Positions 1 through 12,206 of a DNA stretch of 64,000 bases are shown here, piece after piece. The notes beneath the pieces are model-generated. The model had not been told where the DNA came from and searched no databases. It saw nothing but the letters and a program-made list of their open reading frames with translations. A program made the translations under genes and the position numbers. Within the stretch, counting starts at the first letter, position 1. Every line of letters starts with the position of its first letter. Origin of the DNA: Mnemiopsis leidyi (Eukaryota; Ctenophora; Tentaculata; Lobata; Bolinopsidae); the NCBI GenBank assembly GCA_000226015.1, contig JH154831.1, forward strand, positions 257,959 through 321,958, read 5' to 3'.

Positions 1-240
1 ATGAAATCTACAATATGCAATACCTGAAATTTTCATAACCCTATCTCTTTCCGTTTGGATCCTCTAACTCGTCCCCCATCTTGTAGACCTTTCTAGGCCT
101 TTTTAGGGGCCTTTAAGGCCTTAAAGGGCCCTTAGAGTGTAGGGGGGTCGGAGCGAGTTTTAACATAGCGTATAAATGCACAGAACGTAATGAAATCTAC
201 CTTATCTGAAATTTTCAAGTCTCTATCTCTTACCGTTTGG
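1..240. repeat. Imperfect direct repeat with palindromic GGCCTTTAAGGCC core
   Basis: Bases 1-58 recur with changes at about 189-240: both contain ATGAAATCTAC, then CTGAAATTTTCA, then a CTCTATCTCTT(A/T)CCGTTTGG stretch. Between them, around 90-135, lies a run of self-complementary words (AGGCCTTT, AAAGGCCT, GGGCCC). No coding potential is seen. This looks like two units of a longer repeat whose rest lies left of the window. Confidence 0.5.
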
Positions 241-249
241 GCTCCGATT

Positions 250-426
250 CGTTTGGACGAGGGACGAGGGACGAGGGACGAGGGAACAGGGACCAGGGAC
301 TAGGGACGAGGGACCAGGGACGAAGGACCAAGGACGAGGGATCAGGGACTGAGGGACCAGGGACGAGGGACCAGGGATGAGGGACCAGGGACCAGGGACC
401 AGGGACCAGGGACCAGGGACCAGAGA
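250..426. repeat. Minisatellite, 7-bp GGGACCA/GGGACGA units
   Basis: About 25 tandem copies of a seven-base unit, GGGAC(C/G)A, with few interruptions. The unit length is not a multiple of three, so all frames give the same low-complexity heptad; the apparent open frames on both strands are artefacts of the repeat. Confidence 0.9.
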
Positions 427-1089
427 GATTATTTTGGTTTTTCTTTACTCTATTTTCAATATGAAGAAGACAATTTTGGGGTGCTTGAAATTGCATTTAA
501 ATTCGGTCGAATGGGCGAAGCAGCTGCAAAGAACTTTTACATTCAATTTTTTTCGTTTTGCCATATATTTTGAGGCTATTTACTTTTTAGACTTGATGAC
601 TTTTCTTCTACAACTGTATTACTATTAGAAAAAAACAAGTGAGTTTTAAGTTCTCTGTCAATTTAACACGATAAATTTGACACACCATCACTCAAGTCAT
701 ATCTATCAAACAATCACTACGCTATTTACATTCAAAAATAAAGTTAAAACCCCTTTTCTCTCATCACCAAAAATTCTTGACACGTTTACTTCTGGCAGGC
801 AAGAAATTAAAATTTAAACTGAAAAAGTCCCACTATTCTAAAGCCGTGCTTGACCGAATCTTCGAAAACCGCGATTTGGCTTGTTCAATTGCCGCTTCTC
901 CAGCTCCCGAACCTGCTAAGTATTTATGTGTTATTATTCTAAAATTAGACGCTTCTGCTTCTCCTTGCTTTGTTAGATAATGCTTAGATAACAGATTGGA
1001 GGTTAAATCAGTTGGGCGCTGCCTCCAATTCATTAATGCTTAGGTGCACCACCACAAGCATAGAGATAATGTTTTCCATTTAATAAAGC

Positions 1090-4000
1090 TTAACCATATT
1101 TAGCACTCTTTACTTTTAAATTTTTTAATGCATAACGTTTCCAGTGATTGAGCCTATTGTATGAAAACTCAGCGTATGAGCCTTTCTTCTTATGTTTATA
1201 GCTATTTGGGATGAAACCTAATATCATTTCGCGATCCTCCTCAATATATATTGAATATTCGACAAAAACAACTAGCAAGCCACTTAACTATGTGTTACAT
1301 GACATTTTAGAAGTTTGGGAAAATTTACGCAATTATTTAGAACATTTTATACCTGTGTTTCTTCCATACGTTTTTCCAACTGTTCTCCCCTGTTAAGTTT
1401 CTCGTTTCTGCTGGCCCAACCTGAAAGGGTATTCAGTTGAGAAGTTTTTGTAAGAGACATTATTTTTCGTATCATACCAACACTTTTGCTCTCTTGAATA
1501 AAGCAACGAGTTCATAAGTCAAAATTATCGAATTCATGGCAAATGGCAATGTAATGTAAGTATGTGCACCACAATATTTTGCCGAGTTGCTGCATATGTA
1601 ATTAGCTATGCCTATAGTTTATATTTCCGCCTCGTATTGAAAATTTATGTAGAGCCCATAACTAATTACAAATATGGTCAACCCTCATAGTGTACTAAGA
1701 AATATTTTAATCACAAGCCAATTTAACCATAAAGTTTAGAAGAAGTAAAAATATGAGTGCAATAATTGGACATATTATTACTATCAAATCCTTTAACTTA
1801 CTTTGCTCTCGTTTTTCTACTTCAGATTCTTCTTCGTCCTGAAAAATATCATTCCTTGTGACTGATATAGTTATCTTATGCCACCTAAATTAGTAATTTG
1901 TATAATACGTTTTTTCTCAAGGTTAAATTTAGCGACCAGTATCGGCACTATCGCAAACGCTCTTTCTTATGTAGAAATTACTGTGGCATAAAAGAATCAA
2001 ACATACTAACATGATAAAAACCGTAAGAAAACGTGGTAATTACGACAGCATTCTGATATGTTTCATACCTCTGCTTCATCCATTCGTTTTTCCAGCTCCT
2101 CGCCCCTATTGAGTCTTTGATTTTTGCTGGCCCAACCTACAAGAGTATCCTATTTAGGTAAGATTACAAGATGTGATCATAAAATTGACAAAATTGGAAT
2201 TTCGTTATTGCTATTTTACCACATTTCGTTATTGCTATTATGCCACAATTGCGGTTACACCGGCAATGTCCGCTACAAATAACAGAAAGTACTACAAAAA
2301 AAGACTGCAGTCTTGAAGACCATATCGTCCTCCTGTCTCTTCAATAACCTTTATACTCTTAGCTCTTCTCCCCACATCCCTCCCTCCAATATCTCTCTAT
2401 AACTTTCTCTCTCGTAACCCCCTTACTCAGTACTCATACTCACCCTTACTCTAGAGACAGGCACTACACCTCATGATCTTATCCTATTGTGGACCTACAT
2501 GTAGGTCCACAAGAGGATAAGATCATGAGGTGTGGATAAGATCGTTGCCTGTCTCTACAGTTATATAGAACACGCGTATAAGGCCTACTTATCTCGGCAG
2601 ATAAGGTGACTTTTTAAAGAGAGACCCAGATTCTCTTAAAAAAGTCTCTACAGAGAGCGCTTCTACTTTTTTACTTAAGACTAAGTACTAAGATAAATTT
2701 AAATTTACCTTGCTCTCGCTTTTCAACTTCCTCTTCGCCCTGAAAATATGATCCATGTATCATGATTAATTCTTTATAACCCCCCTCCGGACGTTATAAC
2801 TACTAATTGCCTTGCAATTATCGGGCCCTCAATACAGTAGGGTGTTATTCAGCACGGCCCTAAGCGGACGAGTGTTTTATAATTGCATTACAAGCATTTG
2901 TTATGCCATCAGTATCAATAGCTCGTTTGTGGAAATCAATCATAAAAGTGGATCGACTGCGGGATAATTATTGTGTTAAGTGCATTCTCTTATAATCATT
3001 GCATGAGTACATTATTCTAATGTTTCATACCTGAATTTCGTCCATACGTTTTTTCAACTCTTCGCCCCTATTGAGTCTTGTATTCTTGCTGGCCCAGTCT
3101 GAAAAATTGTTTAGTTACGACTTGTTCCTAGCACATTTTTATCTTAAACGGTAAAAGTTCAGGATAAAACAATGTGAGCTAAGAGCAAGTAGGCCATATT
3201 TCTTTCCTTGTCTCTAGGTGATTGACTTTAAACTGGCTAGCGTTAAACGTTACCTTGGGGATTGAGGGAACGTTAAAGATAACATCAGGCAGAAAGGGGA
3301 TTTATCAAATAAAGAATTGAACCTTTATAATTGCTTGTAAAGCATATGTTTGGGGTTTAATAGCAATTGGATCCTGAGTTAGGATTCACCTTAATACAGA
3401 AATTTTAAACACAGCCTTAACGAATGTTGTCATTGAAGATATAATGACTGAACAATGTAAACAAGAATTTCATTTATTTACATACTTTGTTCTCGTTTTT
3501 CTACTTCAGATTCCTCTTCGCCCTGAAAAATATCATTCATAAGTCATTGACCAATACTTTCATTTAGCCAGAACTTTAGTCCGCGCAAAAAGTTAGTAGC
3601 ATTATCATCTACTTTCGGCCACAGTTTCCATGGACTAATATATAGTCCGCGGATTTCTATTAATCGTCCATACTTCAATAAAGCTTCCAATAGCTCGTTC
3701 TCTCGCAGAAATTGCGGTGTAAAAAATCAGTCATACGGGGATCAACCGCGGAAAATTATCTTGTTGAAGTGCAAATACATTCCTTAATCTTTAAACACTC
3801 TTTAATCTTTATACATTCTTTAATCTTTGTTTAATTGTTCATCAAATTTTTCTAATATATTTCTTACCTGTGCTTCATCCATACGTTTTTCCAGCTCCTC
3901 GCCGGCCCTATTGCTTTTTTTATTTCTGCTGGTCCAGCCTGAAAAAAGTGTTTAGATAGGATTGAGCATTAGACATAAGGATTATACATTCAATTCAAAG

Positions 4001-7000
4001 TCTTATTTATAGGTACGACAAGCTCTATCTAGAGCACTATAGAAGGAGGGAATTTTAGGGAAAGGGTCACAATTGACCAATGAGAAATCAGAAAGTTTGA
4101 TCCTTGTCTCATGGGCAAAGTGAATGACCATCCTCTAAGCTTTTGAAACTAGGGGACCCTACAAGGCTCCAAAAATGTTGCCCTTTAAAGTATATGTCTA
4201 AACCAGCTGTCCAACTTTAACGAATCTACTGCTATAGAACCTAAGATCAAGCATCCATCAAGTTTGTAGCAAGAATATCCACTTTAGAAGACTGACAGTT
4301 TCATAAGCAGACAAAATCATTTTCTATTGCATTTTGTAGAATTCTTTTTCCAAACCGATTTGAATTGATTTTACTATTTTATTGGCGAACAGTTTTTTAT
4401 TCTAGAAAATGATTGAGTAACGTTTATTGTTTCCTCAGTTACTCCCAATGTGCGGCTTCGATAGTTCGATACACTTAATAGAGAACGGTATTCGTGGGGA
4501 AGAGTCTCAAATTTTCAATGATAAAACACCTCATTTCTGAAGATTTATTGGCACTGCCTTAGTTCTGGGTAGTGAAATACTCTCAAATTGTCCTATGGAA
4601 ACAGACTGGCCCCCAAAAACAAAAGTAGGAGCATTACATTTAGAGAAACGGGGTTTGAAGTTTGAGACACCTCCCCACGAATACCGTTCTCTCCTGACGA
4701 TATTTCGTCCAAATAAAATTCCCACTGCGCCTTCTGCTATACATGAGGATCAAAAGGAGCCCTCATAATTTCGCCACTGCTTTTACTTACCTTGTTCTCT
4801 TTTTTCGAAAGCAGACTTTTCCAAATCTGAAATGAAATAGATCGTCACAACCCCCAGGATCAATACACAACTTTTTATTAAACTTCAAAACGCATGCAAT
4901 CTTTTTTTGATAGAATTAGAAAATAGCTTTGAGAACATATAAATCTTATAACTAAATACGCACCATCAATCAACCGCTTTAGTAATACCTCCTGCAAATA
5001 GAGAATCGTAAAAATCAAATCTACGTATGGAATTATCGATCATCAGTATTATTATCAGTGGCTTATTTTTCGAGGTCGTTAGATTTTTCTGTTTTGGTGA
5101 TATCCTTTATGTGCAACACGTCCGGAAAATATCTCATACCTACAGCTATACTTTAATGCTATACTTTAATGCTACTAAACTAAATGTTAGACGATTATAT
5201 GTGACCTATTAAGTTTACGAATGTTGGCCTCTGAGAGGAAGAAGTGGCAAGATATGTTTGACCTGGTGGACCCAGGATAGTTCTTCTTGAGCAACTTATA
5301 ATCTTATGAAGGTGCCCTTGAGCCATTTATAAAGATTGGTAAAGTTTGATAATAATAATGATAAACTAAATTATCCTTGTCAAAACTGGGAGGCAAAGTG
5401 AGTGCCCACGCAGACAAAATACAAAACTTAATAATGAAATGGGGTTGTACTGACCTCCTGGCCGCTGTTGAGCACCCTGCTTCCTTTCCACCAACCTGGG
5501 AGCATGATATTTGGTAGATTTTCAACCGGAAGAAACTTGTTTATGTGTATGCACTTATGTCATACTCTTTTAATTTTTACTTATATTATAGCAATTGCCA
5601 TCTGTTATAGCTTATTCTCTTCTGAGAGCAGATATATGGATAAATCAAGTACAGGATGTTAATTTTTGTTTTATTCTCTACCAACCCTATGGAAATGGCT
5701 AATGAGCACTGGTCTTAATGATGTCCGAATTGCCTATTTCGACATTACATGTCTCCCGAATGAATATTGACAAACAAATCAGCTTTGAATTTGCTCGTGA
5801 TGGACAGCCATTGGTTTAAGTATGTTCTTACATGTTATAAGCCGTGCTATGAGAATAGGATGAATAGCTAGAATGTCACTCCGAAGAATAGACAGATTTA
5901 GATTGGTATGTATGCGCGTGCAAAAGGGATAATATAGATCTTTAGATATAGATCTTTGGATAAAGATCTTTAGAGATAGATCTTTAGATCTTGTGCGATT
6001 CCAACAAACACACGTACATCCAATCGAGAGTGCAATTGGCGCTATTCTAATGAAATCCAATGTTCTTAGCTGCTGACGGTCCAAAAAGTTTTTTAATTGT
6101 ATGCCCCTATGGCTGGGGGGCGGGGCGACGGGGGCTTCTCATCGTTTAATTACTGTTAAATGTCAAAGCAAATTTGTGACACCTCTCCATGAATATACCG
6201 TCCTCAATATACCATAAATTTTATTGACTTTTAGATAATCAATTGTGAAATAAGTTTATAATACTGCATTAAATTATACTCATTATACAAGCAGTATTTA
6301 AGGTGCTTTTCAGTATATATACTCTATAGGTTGGCTTAAAGAATTATATATCATAGTATATGTATTTTAATATGCATTTTGAAATATGTATGTTGCTTTT
6401 AGTAATTTTAAACGTAATATAATAATATATAAAACATTACCTAGGCCTCGCTCTCGTTTTGCTACATCTGACTGTGAATCGTCCTGAAAAGAGAAATGTT
6501 CATCTATTGAAATAAAAAGGAAATATTGAAATGGTATTTTACCAACTGATTATAAAAAGCTAAAACTCTCCTGGGATCCTTGATAAGTTAATCTATAAGA
6601 TTCTGACTATAGTGACTATTAATGATTGCATTGTTTGTAATTTGAGTTAAATGACGTCAATATTACTTTTGTTTAACAATTCATATGGCAATTACTAAAT
6701 GATAAAATTCGTGAATGGTGGCTGGTGCAGGCGCCTGGTATGTTTGCCGTTTATGAGCCAACTATTATGATTGCTTTATCGAGACACTTGATTCTTTTAA
6801 AACAATTGATTACGAGGGCTGATCATATTGATATAGGTTGTCTATATCTTATAGAAAATCACAAGATTGTGAGAAAAGCGGATAAATGAATATTGCTGTA
6901 CTGTAAGTTAAGTGGTTATTGTTATTACAAGATCCTTGTCGGCAATGCTACTTGCTTAATGAAAGCATATCATCAAATTGAATGATCAAATAGCTTTATT

Positions 7001-9094
7001 GCTGGTGAACCTTAAATTCTCAAGAATGACAAGCCTAATTCTTGGAACACTTAGAAAAGATCATTCGCAATTGCGAAAAAATCGCATCGAACGTTGCTGG
7101 TGCATTGATCATTTATAACATTGATTCAATTTGCTTAACTGAAGGTCTGCACTTAAGCTACATACAGGCCAATATAGCAGTATGAGATATGAAACTGTAA
7201 ATAATGAAAAGTAAGCTTGCTTACTGAAGCATTAATGTGTGATAACAAGATCAAAGTATAATGACGATAGAAAATATTTGTCACAAAAACTAGACGAACC
7301 TCTACATCATCCATTCGTCGCTGTAAACCTGGAAATAAATAGAAATAAGACATTAAAGAATTTAGTCGCAAGAAATCACAAGAGTGAAAATGAATATTGC
7401 ATAAAATAGGTCTTATTTGAGAGAAAATATGTACATTTTGTTCCGTGACTTACTTTCATCACGCTTAACTAAGACCTTGACATCCTGAAAATAAGAATTC
7501 TTAGAATTCTTTTCCTTGCAATTATATTCGTGCTTTACCAAACTGCAAGTGCTTTAACAATTGACCACTGTTATCAGGAAAACCCTGCTTCAAACATTGA
7601 CCACAGGTTAATGTACGTACACCTGCTTTTTGACCATTTCATGGACTCTTCTTGTCTCATATTAAGAAGATAGAGAAGAACAAAAAATCAATGAATGTTA
7701 TATTAATCCAGTTTTTCGCCTTCGCATTTATGCACAATGAAGAAGTCTCCTTGTTACATCTCTGAGTTCAGATTTATCAAGTCAGGATTTAAGTTGACCT
7801 TTCGAGTTTTAGTCTGCTGCAGTAACTCAGGAAACATGCTTTCTGAGGTATCACTTATAGTTCACAAAGACGTGAGAAGACCTATTATGTGTATCTGGGG
7901 TTTAAGATACAGCTTTTATCCATAATTGCCGTCCTGATCTATGCATAGTCAACCAAAAATGCAATGAACATGAAAGAAACTGATACAAGAACAAAGGACA
8001 ATGAAGAACAGCCCTGATAGAATTTTAATAAAGACGGTTCCTCTTCGCGATTGGCAGTAATAGAATTTAACCGTACATGCTTTCTTGAAAATGCTTTGAA
8101 GACTGATGAAATATGATCGTGACTGGTATAAGTATAACATTAAGTGCTATAATGCTGAAATGAATACGATAAAATTTCGTGCAACCAAATTTTGTCAACA
8201 AATGCTGAGCTCCCATCAAAATCATGATAGGTTATTGTGCTTGATTTGGAAAACCCCTCTATTTTACAAAGAAAGAGTTTTAAACGGTGAGGCTATTTTT
8301 ACTGTACCCTCTCAACTTCCCCATTTCTGCCACGTCCACGTCTATTAGATCGATAAATCTTTTTGTTTCGTCGCAAAGCTGCGTTATAAATCCAAAATTT
8401 AAAATATCTAAGTATCTTATAAAACTAGAAGTATGACTGCATGATACTAAAACGTGAAAAGATGGGTCTTCGTATAAATGTAAAGATTCAGATGTTCTGC
8501 AGTAGTCAGATGTTCACTATTCTGGACGTTCACTCATACTAAAGTCCGTAATCAATTTCAATTGTATCCATGAAAGTTTCAAGTTAGATTTTATGGTATA
8601 AGCATGCTGACTCTATGTCACTATACTGTTGTTTAAAAATTAAATTAATCATGTATTTTCAATTTACTTACTTTGTCTCTCGTCCAGGGTCAAATCATCC
8701 TCAAAACCATCATCATCTGCCCGTACTACATGTATCAACACCACCAAACTGAAAATAGGATTAGGTTTCAAGGTTTGATATATATTGCACTACATTAATT
8801 TTACTGATCCAATCCTATACATTAATTAAACTGGATATAAAAAACTTAGCTATGCTCTATTAAGGTTTACTGGCGCTCTGCACAAAAGCTGGTGGCGTTA
8901 TTATGCTACATAAATGAGAACTATTTCGTTGACACGATCACTTACGATGTTGAGTTAAAGAGTCAAGCCAGAAGAGTGTGACAAGTCTTAAATATGACCA
9001 ACAACCCTTGCTTGTCACTTTGTGATCCTCAAGAAGAACAAGTGTATATAATTTCATAGACTCACCTTATAACAGATACAGCAAAACACTTCAT
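1090..9094 (-). CDS. Micro-exon secretory precursor with KR-bounded repeats (putative neuropeptide-like precursor)
   Basis: Eighteen coding exons join without a frame break into 301 residues: 9094-9066, 8748-8672, 8341-8308, 7650-7623, 7484-7454, 7328-7300, 6483-6441, 5495-5455, 4991-4964, 4826-4791, 3938-3868, 3522-3486, 3098-3031, 2739-2709, 2136-2069, 1838-1802, 1420-1353, 1239-1090. All have AG/GT borders; exons 3, 4 and 8 are least certain. Residues 1-20 form a signal peptide (MKCFAVSVISLVVLIHVVRA), followed by an acidic stretch. Residues 115-252 are four repeats of 33-35 residues. Each has an acidic part ending EKR, a segment like EQGWASKNQRLNRGEELE, then KR. Degenerate copies fill 36-114. 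The C-terminus is basic and ends KR, then YALKNLKVKSAKYG. Acidic spacers, dibasic borders and a terminal Gly fit a neuropeptide precursor. A secreted charged helical protein, or a micro-exon gene of the schistosome kind, is the alternative. I recognise no family. Confidence 0.75.
2453..2557. repeat. Fold-back element (long inverted repeat) in an intron
   Basis: Two near-perfect arms meet at a central ACATGT. The arm from 2453 (TAGAGACAGGCA, then CTACACCTCATGATC) is mirrored to 2557. The right arm carries about 13 extra bases that partly repeat GATAAGATC. It sits between the exons at 2709 and 2136 of the micro-exon gene. Most likely it is a small non-autonomous fold-back or MITE-like insertion; no transposase is present. 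Confidence 0.7.
4480..4692. mobile_element. MITE, TIR family AGAGAACGGTATTCGTGGGG, copy 1
   Basis: The element begins AGAGAACGGTATTCGTGGGG and ends with the reverse complement of the same word, giving inverted termini of about 30 bp over a 213-bp body. A second copy in inverted orientation lies at 26570-26793 and shares internal words such as GGTGTTTTATCAT and TTGGCACTGCCTTA (as reverse complement). There is no coding capacity. It lies in the intron between the exons at 4826 and 3938. Confidence 0.85.
5936..6000. repeat. AGATCTTT-rich simple repeat
   Basis: Five to six spaced copies of AGATCTTTAGATA and close variants lie in a short stretch. This is intronic simple sequence with no other signal. 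Confidence 0.6.
6170..6206. mobile_element. Terminal remnant of the AGAGAACGGTAT MITE family
   Basis: The stretch AAATTTGTGACACCTCTCCA followed by TGAATATACCGTCCTC matches one end of the 4480-4692 element with a few changes. The other end is not visible nearby, so this looks like a truncated or decayed copy. Confidence 0.5.
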
Positions 9095-9171
9095 CCCGCC
9101 ACAAAATTCGTCAAATCACTATCACAGTTATGAACCACTAAAATACCAGCTCCAAAACGTTGCTGCACAGA

Positions 9172-9177
9172 TTTATA
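9172..9177 (-). promoter_or_regulatory. Candidate TATA box of the micro-exon precursor gene
   Basis: On the minus strand GCTTATAAATCTG lies about 78 bases upstream of the start codon at 9094-9092. A start site 25-30 bases downstream would give a 5' untranslated region of roughly 50 bases. There is no independent support. Confidence 0.4.
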
Positions 9178-9399
9178 AGCGAGAAGCTGCGTTAGACCAT
9201 CTTACCACCACCCTGCCCGGACGACACGTGCCGGATAGAGCTATTGTCTGGCTACGACGTACTTCTCTTTTGTTCCGCTTTAATTCGAAGACTGAAGCCA
9301 AGGATGTCGTATACTGGGAGAAGCAAGTCGGCTGATCCGAACATGTGGTATTGGTCACGTGATCCGGAGGATTTTAATTGTCAAGACAGTTTGTTGGGA

Positions 9400-12200
9400 C
9401 GGTTTAATCTTTCACTTATTAGTCCGTGATCAGGCGTGACAAGGGGGTCTTAGGGTTCAATTTTAAAATTGGGTCAGAGTATTCAATTGGAGCAAGCATG
9501 CCGAAATTGTTCACAATGCGAAGCGGTATAGTTGCTGAACGGTAGACCAATTAGCTGTAGGCGAGCCTGATGGAGGTGATTGTTCTGAAGGGGAAATATA
9601 TGAAGAAAAGAATGCGCTGATTTCATCTTGCTGATGACTAGTCGTGGTCAACAATCATTGTGTTGCGAAATTTCGGTTCGAAATCGGCGCCGAATTAATA
9701 TGTGGCTCAACTTGTCTCGATGGTGGAATTTAATGCTCTGTCGTGCTTTGCGACCAGGAAACAAGTCTTATGACTTGTCAAATTCCTGTGAAGTTGGTAG
9801 CAAAGGTTTTTTTTGAATACTGAATATATACAATCACATACAAATGTGTCGATAGGTCTCAAAGTCTAGCCATTTCCATTCAAAGTGATATACAGCAATT
9901 CTCAAATTATGTGACTTATTCTCATCGCGTGCCCAACCCTGTGAAGATGCGATTTCCAAATTGGAGCTACGAGATTTAAGGAATGAACTACGAGAACTCA
10001 AAAACGATTGCTTAATCAGATGGTCCACAAATCGTCCACAAAATCCACAAATCGTCATGCTATTATACTATTTCCAATAGCATGAAAAATAATTCTCATT
10101 ACCCTGTAGGCATGTCGAAATGATTGCCCCTGTTTGACGAAAAGTCACACGGAAAATTATTTATATAGTCCAGAAGTATTACGGCTTCATTGTCTTTTCT
10201 TCTCTCATTTTTGTTTTTAAGATACGCGCAATAGCCATCATATAAATTCGGGAAATATGAATGGTCATATCTCATATCGCCGCAAAACTGACAATTCTAT
10301 TGCTTATCAAGGTTTTATTTCTCTTTTAGAGCGTGGTCATGGTCAATGACACATCAAATTTACCCGCGCCCTTTGCGGTGGTCAGGGCTCAATGTCAAGG
10401 GAAACTAAATGGAACCAATTCTTATTATCTGCTTTGCCAGACGAATTCGGGCTTAGCAGACACCCTCGGATAATTTTTAAAGTTTTTGACTACGAGATCG
10501 TAAACGACAAGCTAATATGAGTAAGTGATCTAACTTTGTGTCATCCAAAAGATATTTGGCTCCAGAATTCTCAAGTAGGAACGGACAGGTTTCAGGAATG
10601 ATTATAAAATTCGATGAATGACACAATGTAATCGCCAGAATATTTAGATATTTATTCATTTAGTGTTGTTCTATGTTTGATATAGTTATATGTGCGTGGA
10701 TGGTGGATGCTCAAAGCCAACATGGTACATTATGTTATATATGCCGACACTATGAAATTTACTTGGTTGTGTCCATATTTAAGTAACCAGGTTTATTGAA
10801 AAATAATCCCATGAAATTGTCATGTAAGTAAATACTAAAGAGACCTACTAAAATTAGCAACACATAAATTTAATTATAGCTAGATTAAAAACTGGCTGAC
10901 TTATGAGCTTTTATCAAGTTTTTATGACCTTTATAGTGTTTAAACGTTCAATTGATTAAACCTGAATGATAAGTTAAACCTGAATAATCCTAACTTTGAA
11001 AGGCATCACACTGATTGTGCATCACTGAAAGGCATCACACTGGATGTGCTGCAAACCATACTCGAGACATTCCTACTTACCATTGAACTCCTGCTTAACT
11101 TACATAAACATATAAACGGCTAAATAAAGTTGTTGCTCTAGAATTGGAATCCGAATGGTTTTGATTTCTAGTTTGGTCTCAATAATATCATATGATGTCA
11201 CATTTTTTAGGCGACATGATCTATACCTGAAGTCTAAACCAGCAATCCACAAAGTGAAACAATTTTTCCACAAATCTGAATTGTCCACATTGTATATCAA
11301 TTATAGGACCTTATATGCCCAGCTGATCTGACATATAACTTTCATGTAATTTTACAGCAACAATTCTTCTGTTCTTACTTATCTAATTTCTTAAAATTTC
11401 AACGTAATAATATTCAACTCAGTGTCCATATATCACTATATCACTATATATTCCTATGTTATTATATAACGTGACATCAAACTTACTTCCAACTTTCTCA
11501 TTCCACAACACGATTCCCACGAGGCTAATCCCATGAGCTTAACACGGGGACATCCCACCCTCTTCCGGTGCTTTCTCTACCATCACTCTTATAAATACTC
11601 TTGTAACAGCTCTGCATGCCAACGCTTGATTACTAAAGAAACTCCGCATATAGCTATACCCATTCATCTTATTGAGATTGCTGGTACGGCAATGTGGTAT
11701 TTGCTTATTAACTGTTGGTTGAAGTGATTCTATTAGAGAAATTTTCGTTATAAATAGAAATAACTAAAAGAGATTGTGCTGTTGATAAAAAAATGGATTA
11801 ATGCAGCAGTTGCAGTCGAATTGCAGTCGAACTTCCAAATCTATCGCTATTATAATTTGAGAGAAAAGTTTTCGAAATTGCACTCCCATGCTTGCTCTAC
11901 CTTAATCGGCCGTTCACTCTCGTATGCCAAACTAAATCTGATAAGTTTACCTTAGTACTTATGTGTGATTCATTGAGCATTAGTAGCAACAATTGTTATG
12001 TATTTTGTCATCAATAATTTATAATATTTATTAGCGGGAAAACTTCAAGGGACGATCAAGAACGCCTGAGAAAGTCCTTAAAATTTGTTTAATTTTTTAT
12101 ATGCCGTACGTATAAGGTGAACTCTGTTAGGCTTTGGCAATGTTTTTGAAAAACACGTAGTGAACGATTTTGTTTCGAAAGACAACATGGTCTCAAATCA
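9400..12200. other. Intergenic, no supported gene
   Basis: AT-rich sequence with only short open frames. A 57-codon plus-strand frame at about 9890-10070 includes a charged coiled-coil-like run (KLELRDLRNELRELKND) but has no recognisable family, no clean splice borders and ends in a stop. It may be a decayed exon or LINE ORF1 scrap. Confidence 0.4.
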
Positions 12201-12206
12201 AGTTCT

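Larger units (their letters stand above)
1353..4826 (-). repeat. Four tandem exon-pair units within the micro-exon gene
   Basis: Units run 4826-3868, 3522-3031, 2739-2069 and 1838-1353. Each has a 31-37-nt exon entering in phase 0 and leaving in phase 1, then a 68-71-nt exon running phase 1 to 0, so a whole pair can be lost, gained or skipped without a frameshift. Intron sequence is copied too: GAAAAATATCATTC follows two of the short exons (upstream side), and TTTCATACCT abuts two of the long ones. The repeats therefore arose by duplication of genomic segments of about 0.7-1.3 kb. Confidence 0.85.

Noticed and set aside
377-628. Open frames over the 7-bp minisatellite
   Set aside because: The repeat unit keeps several frames on both strands open at once; no splice signals or family.
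4531-4725. 64-codon minus frame as a gene
   Set aside because: It lies within a MITE and its flank.
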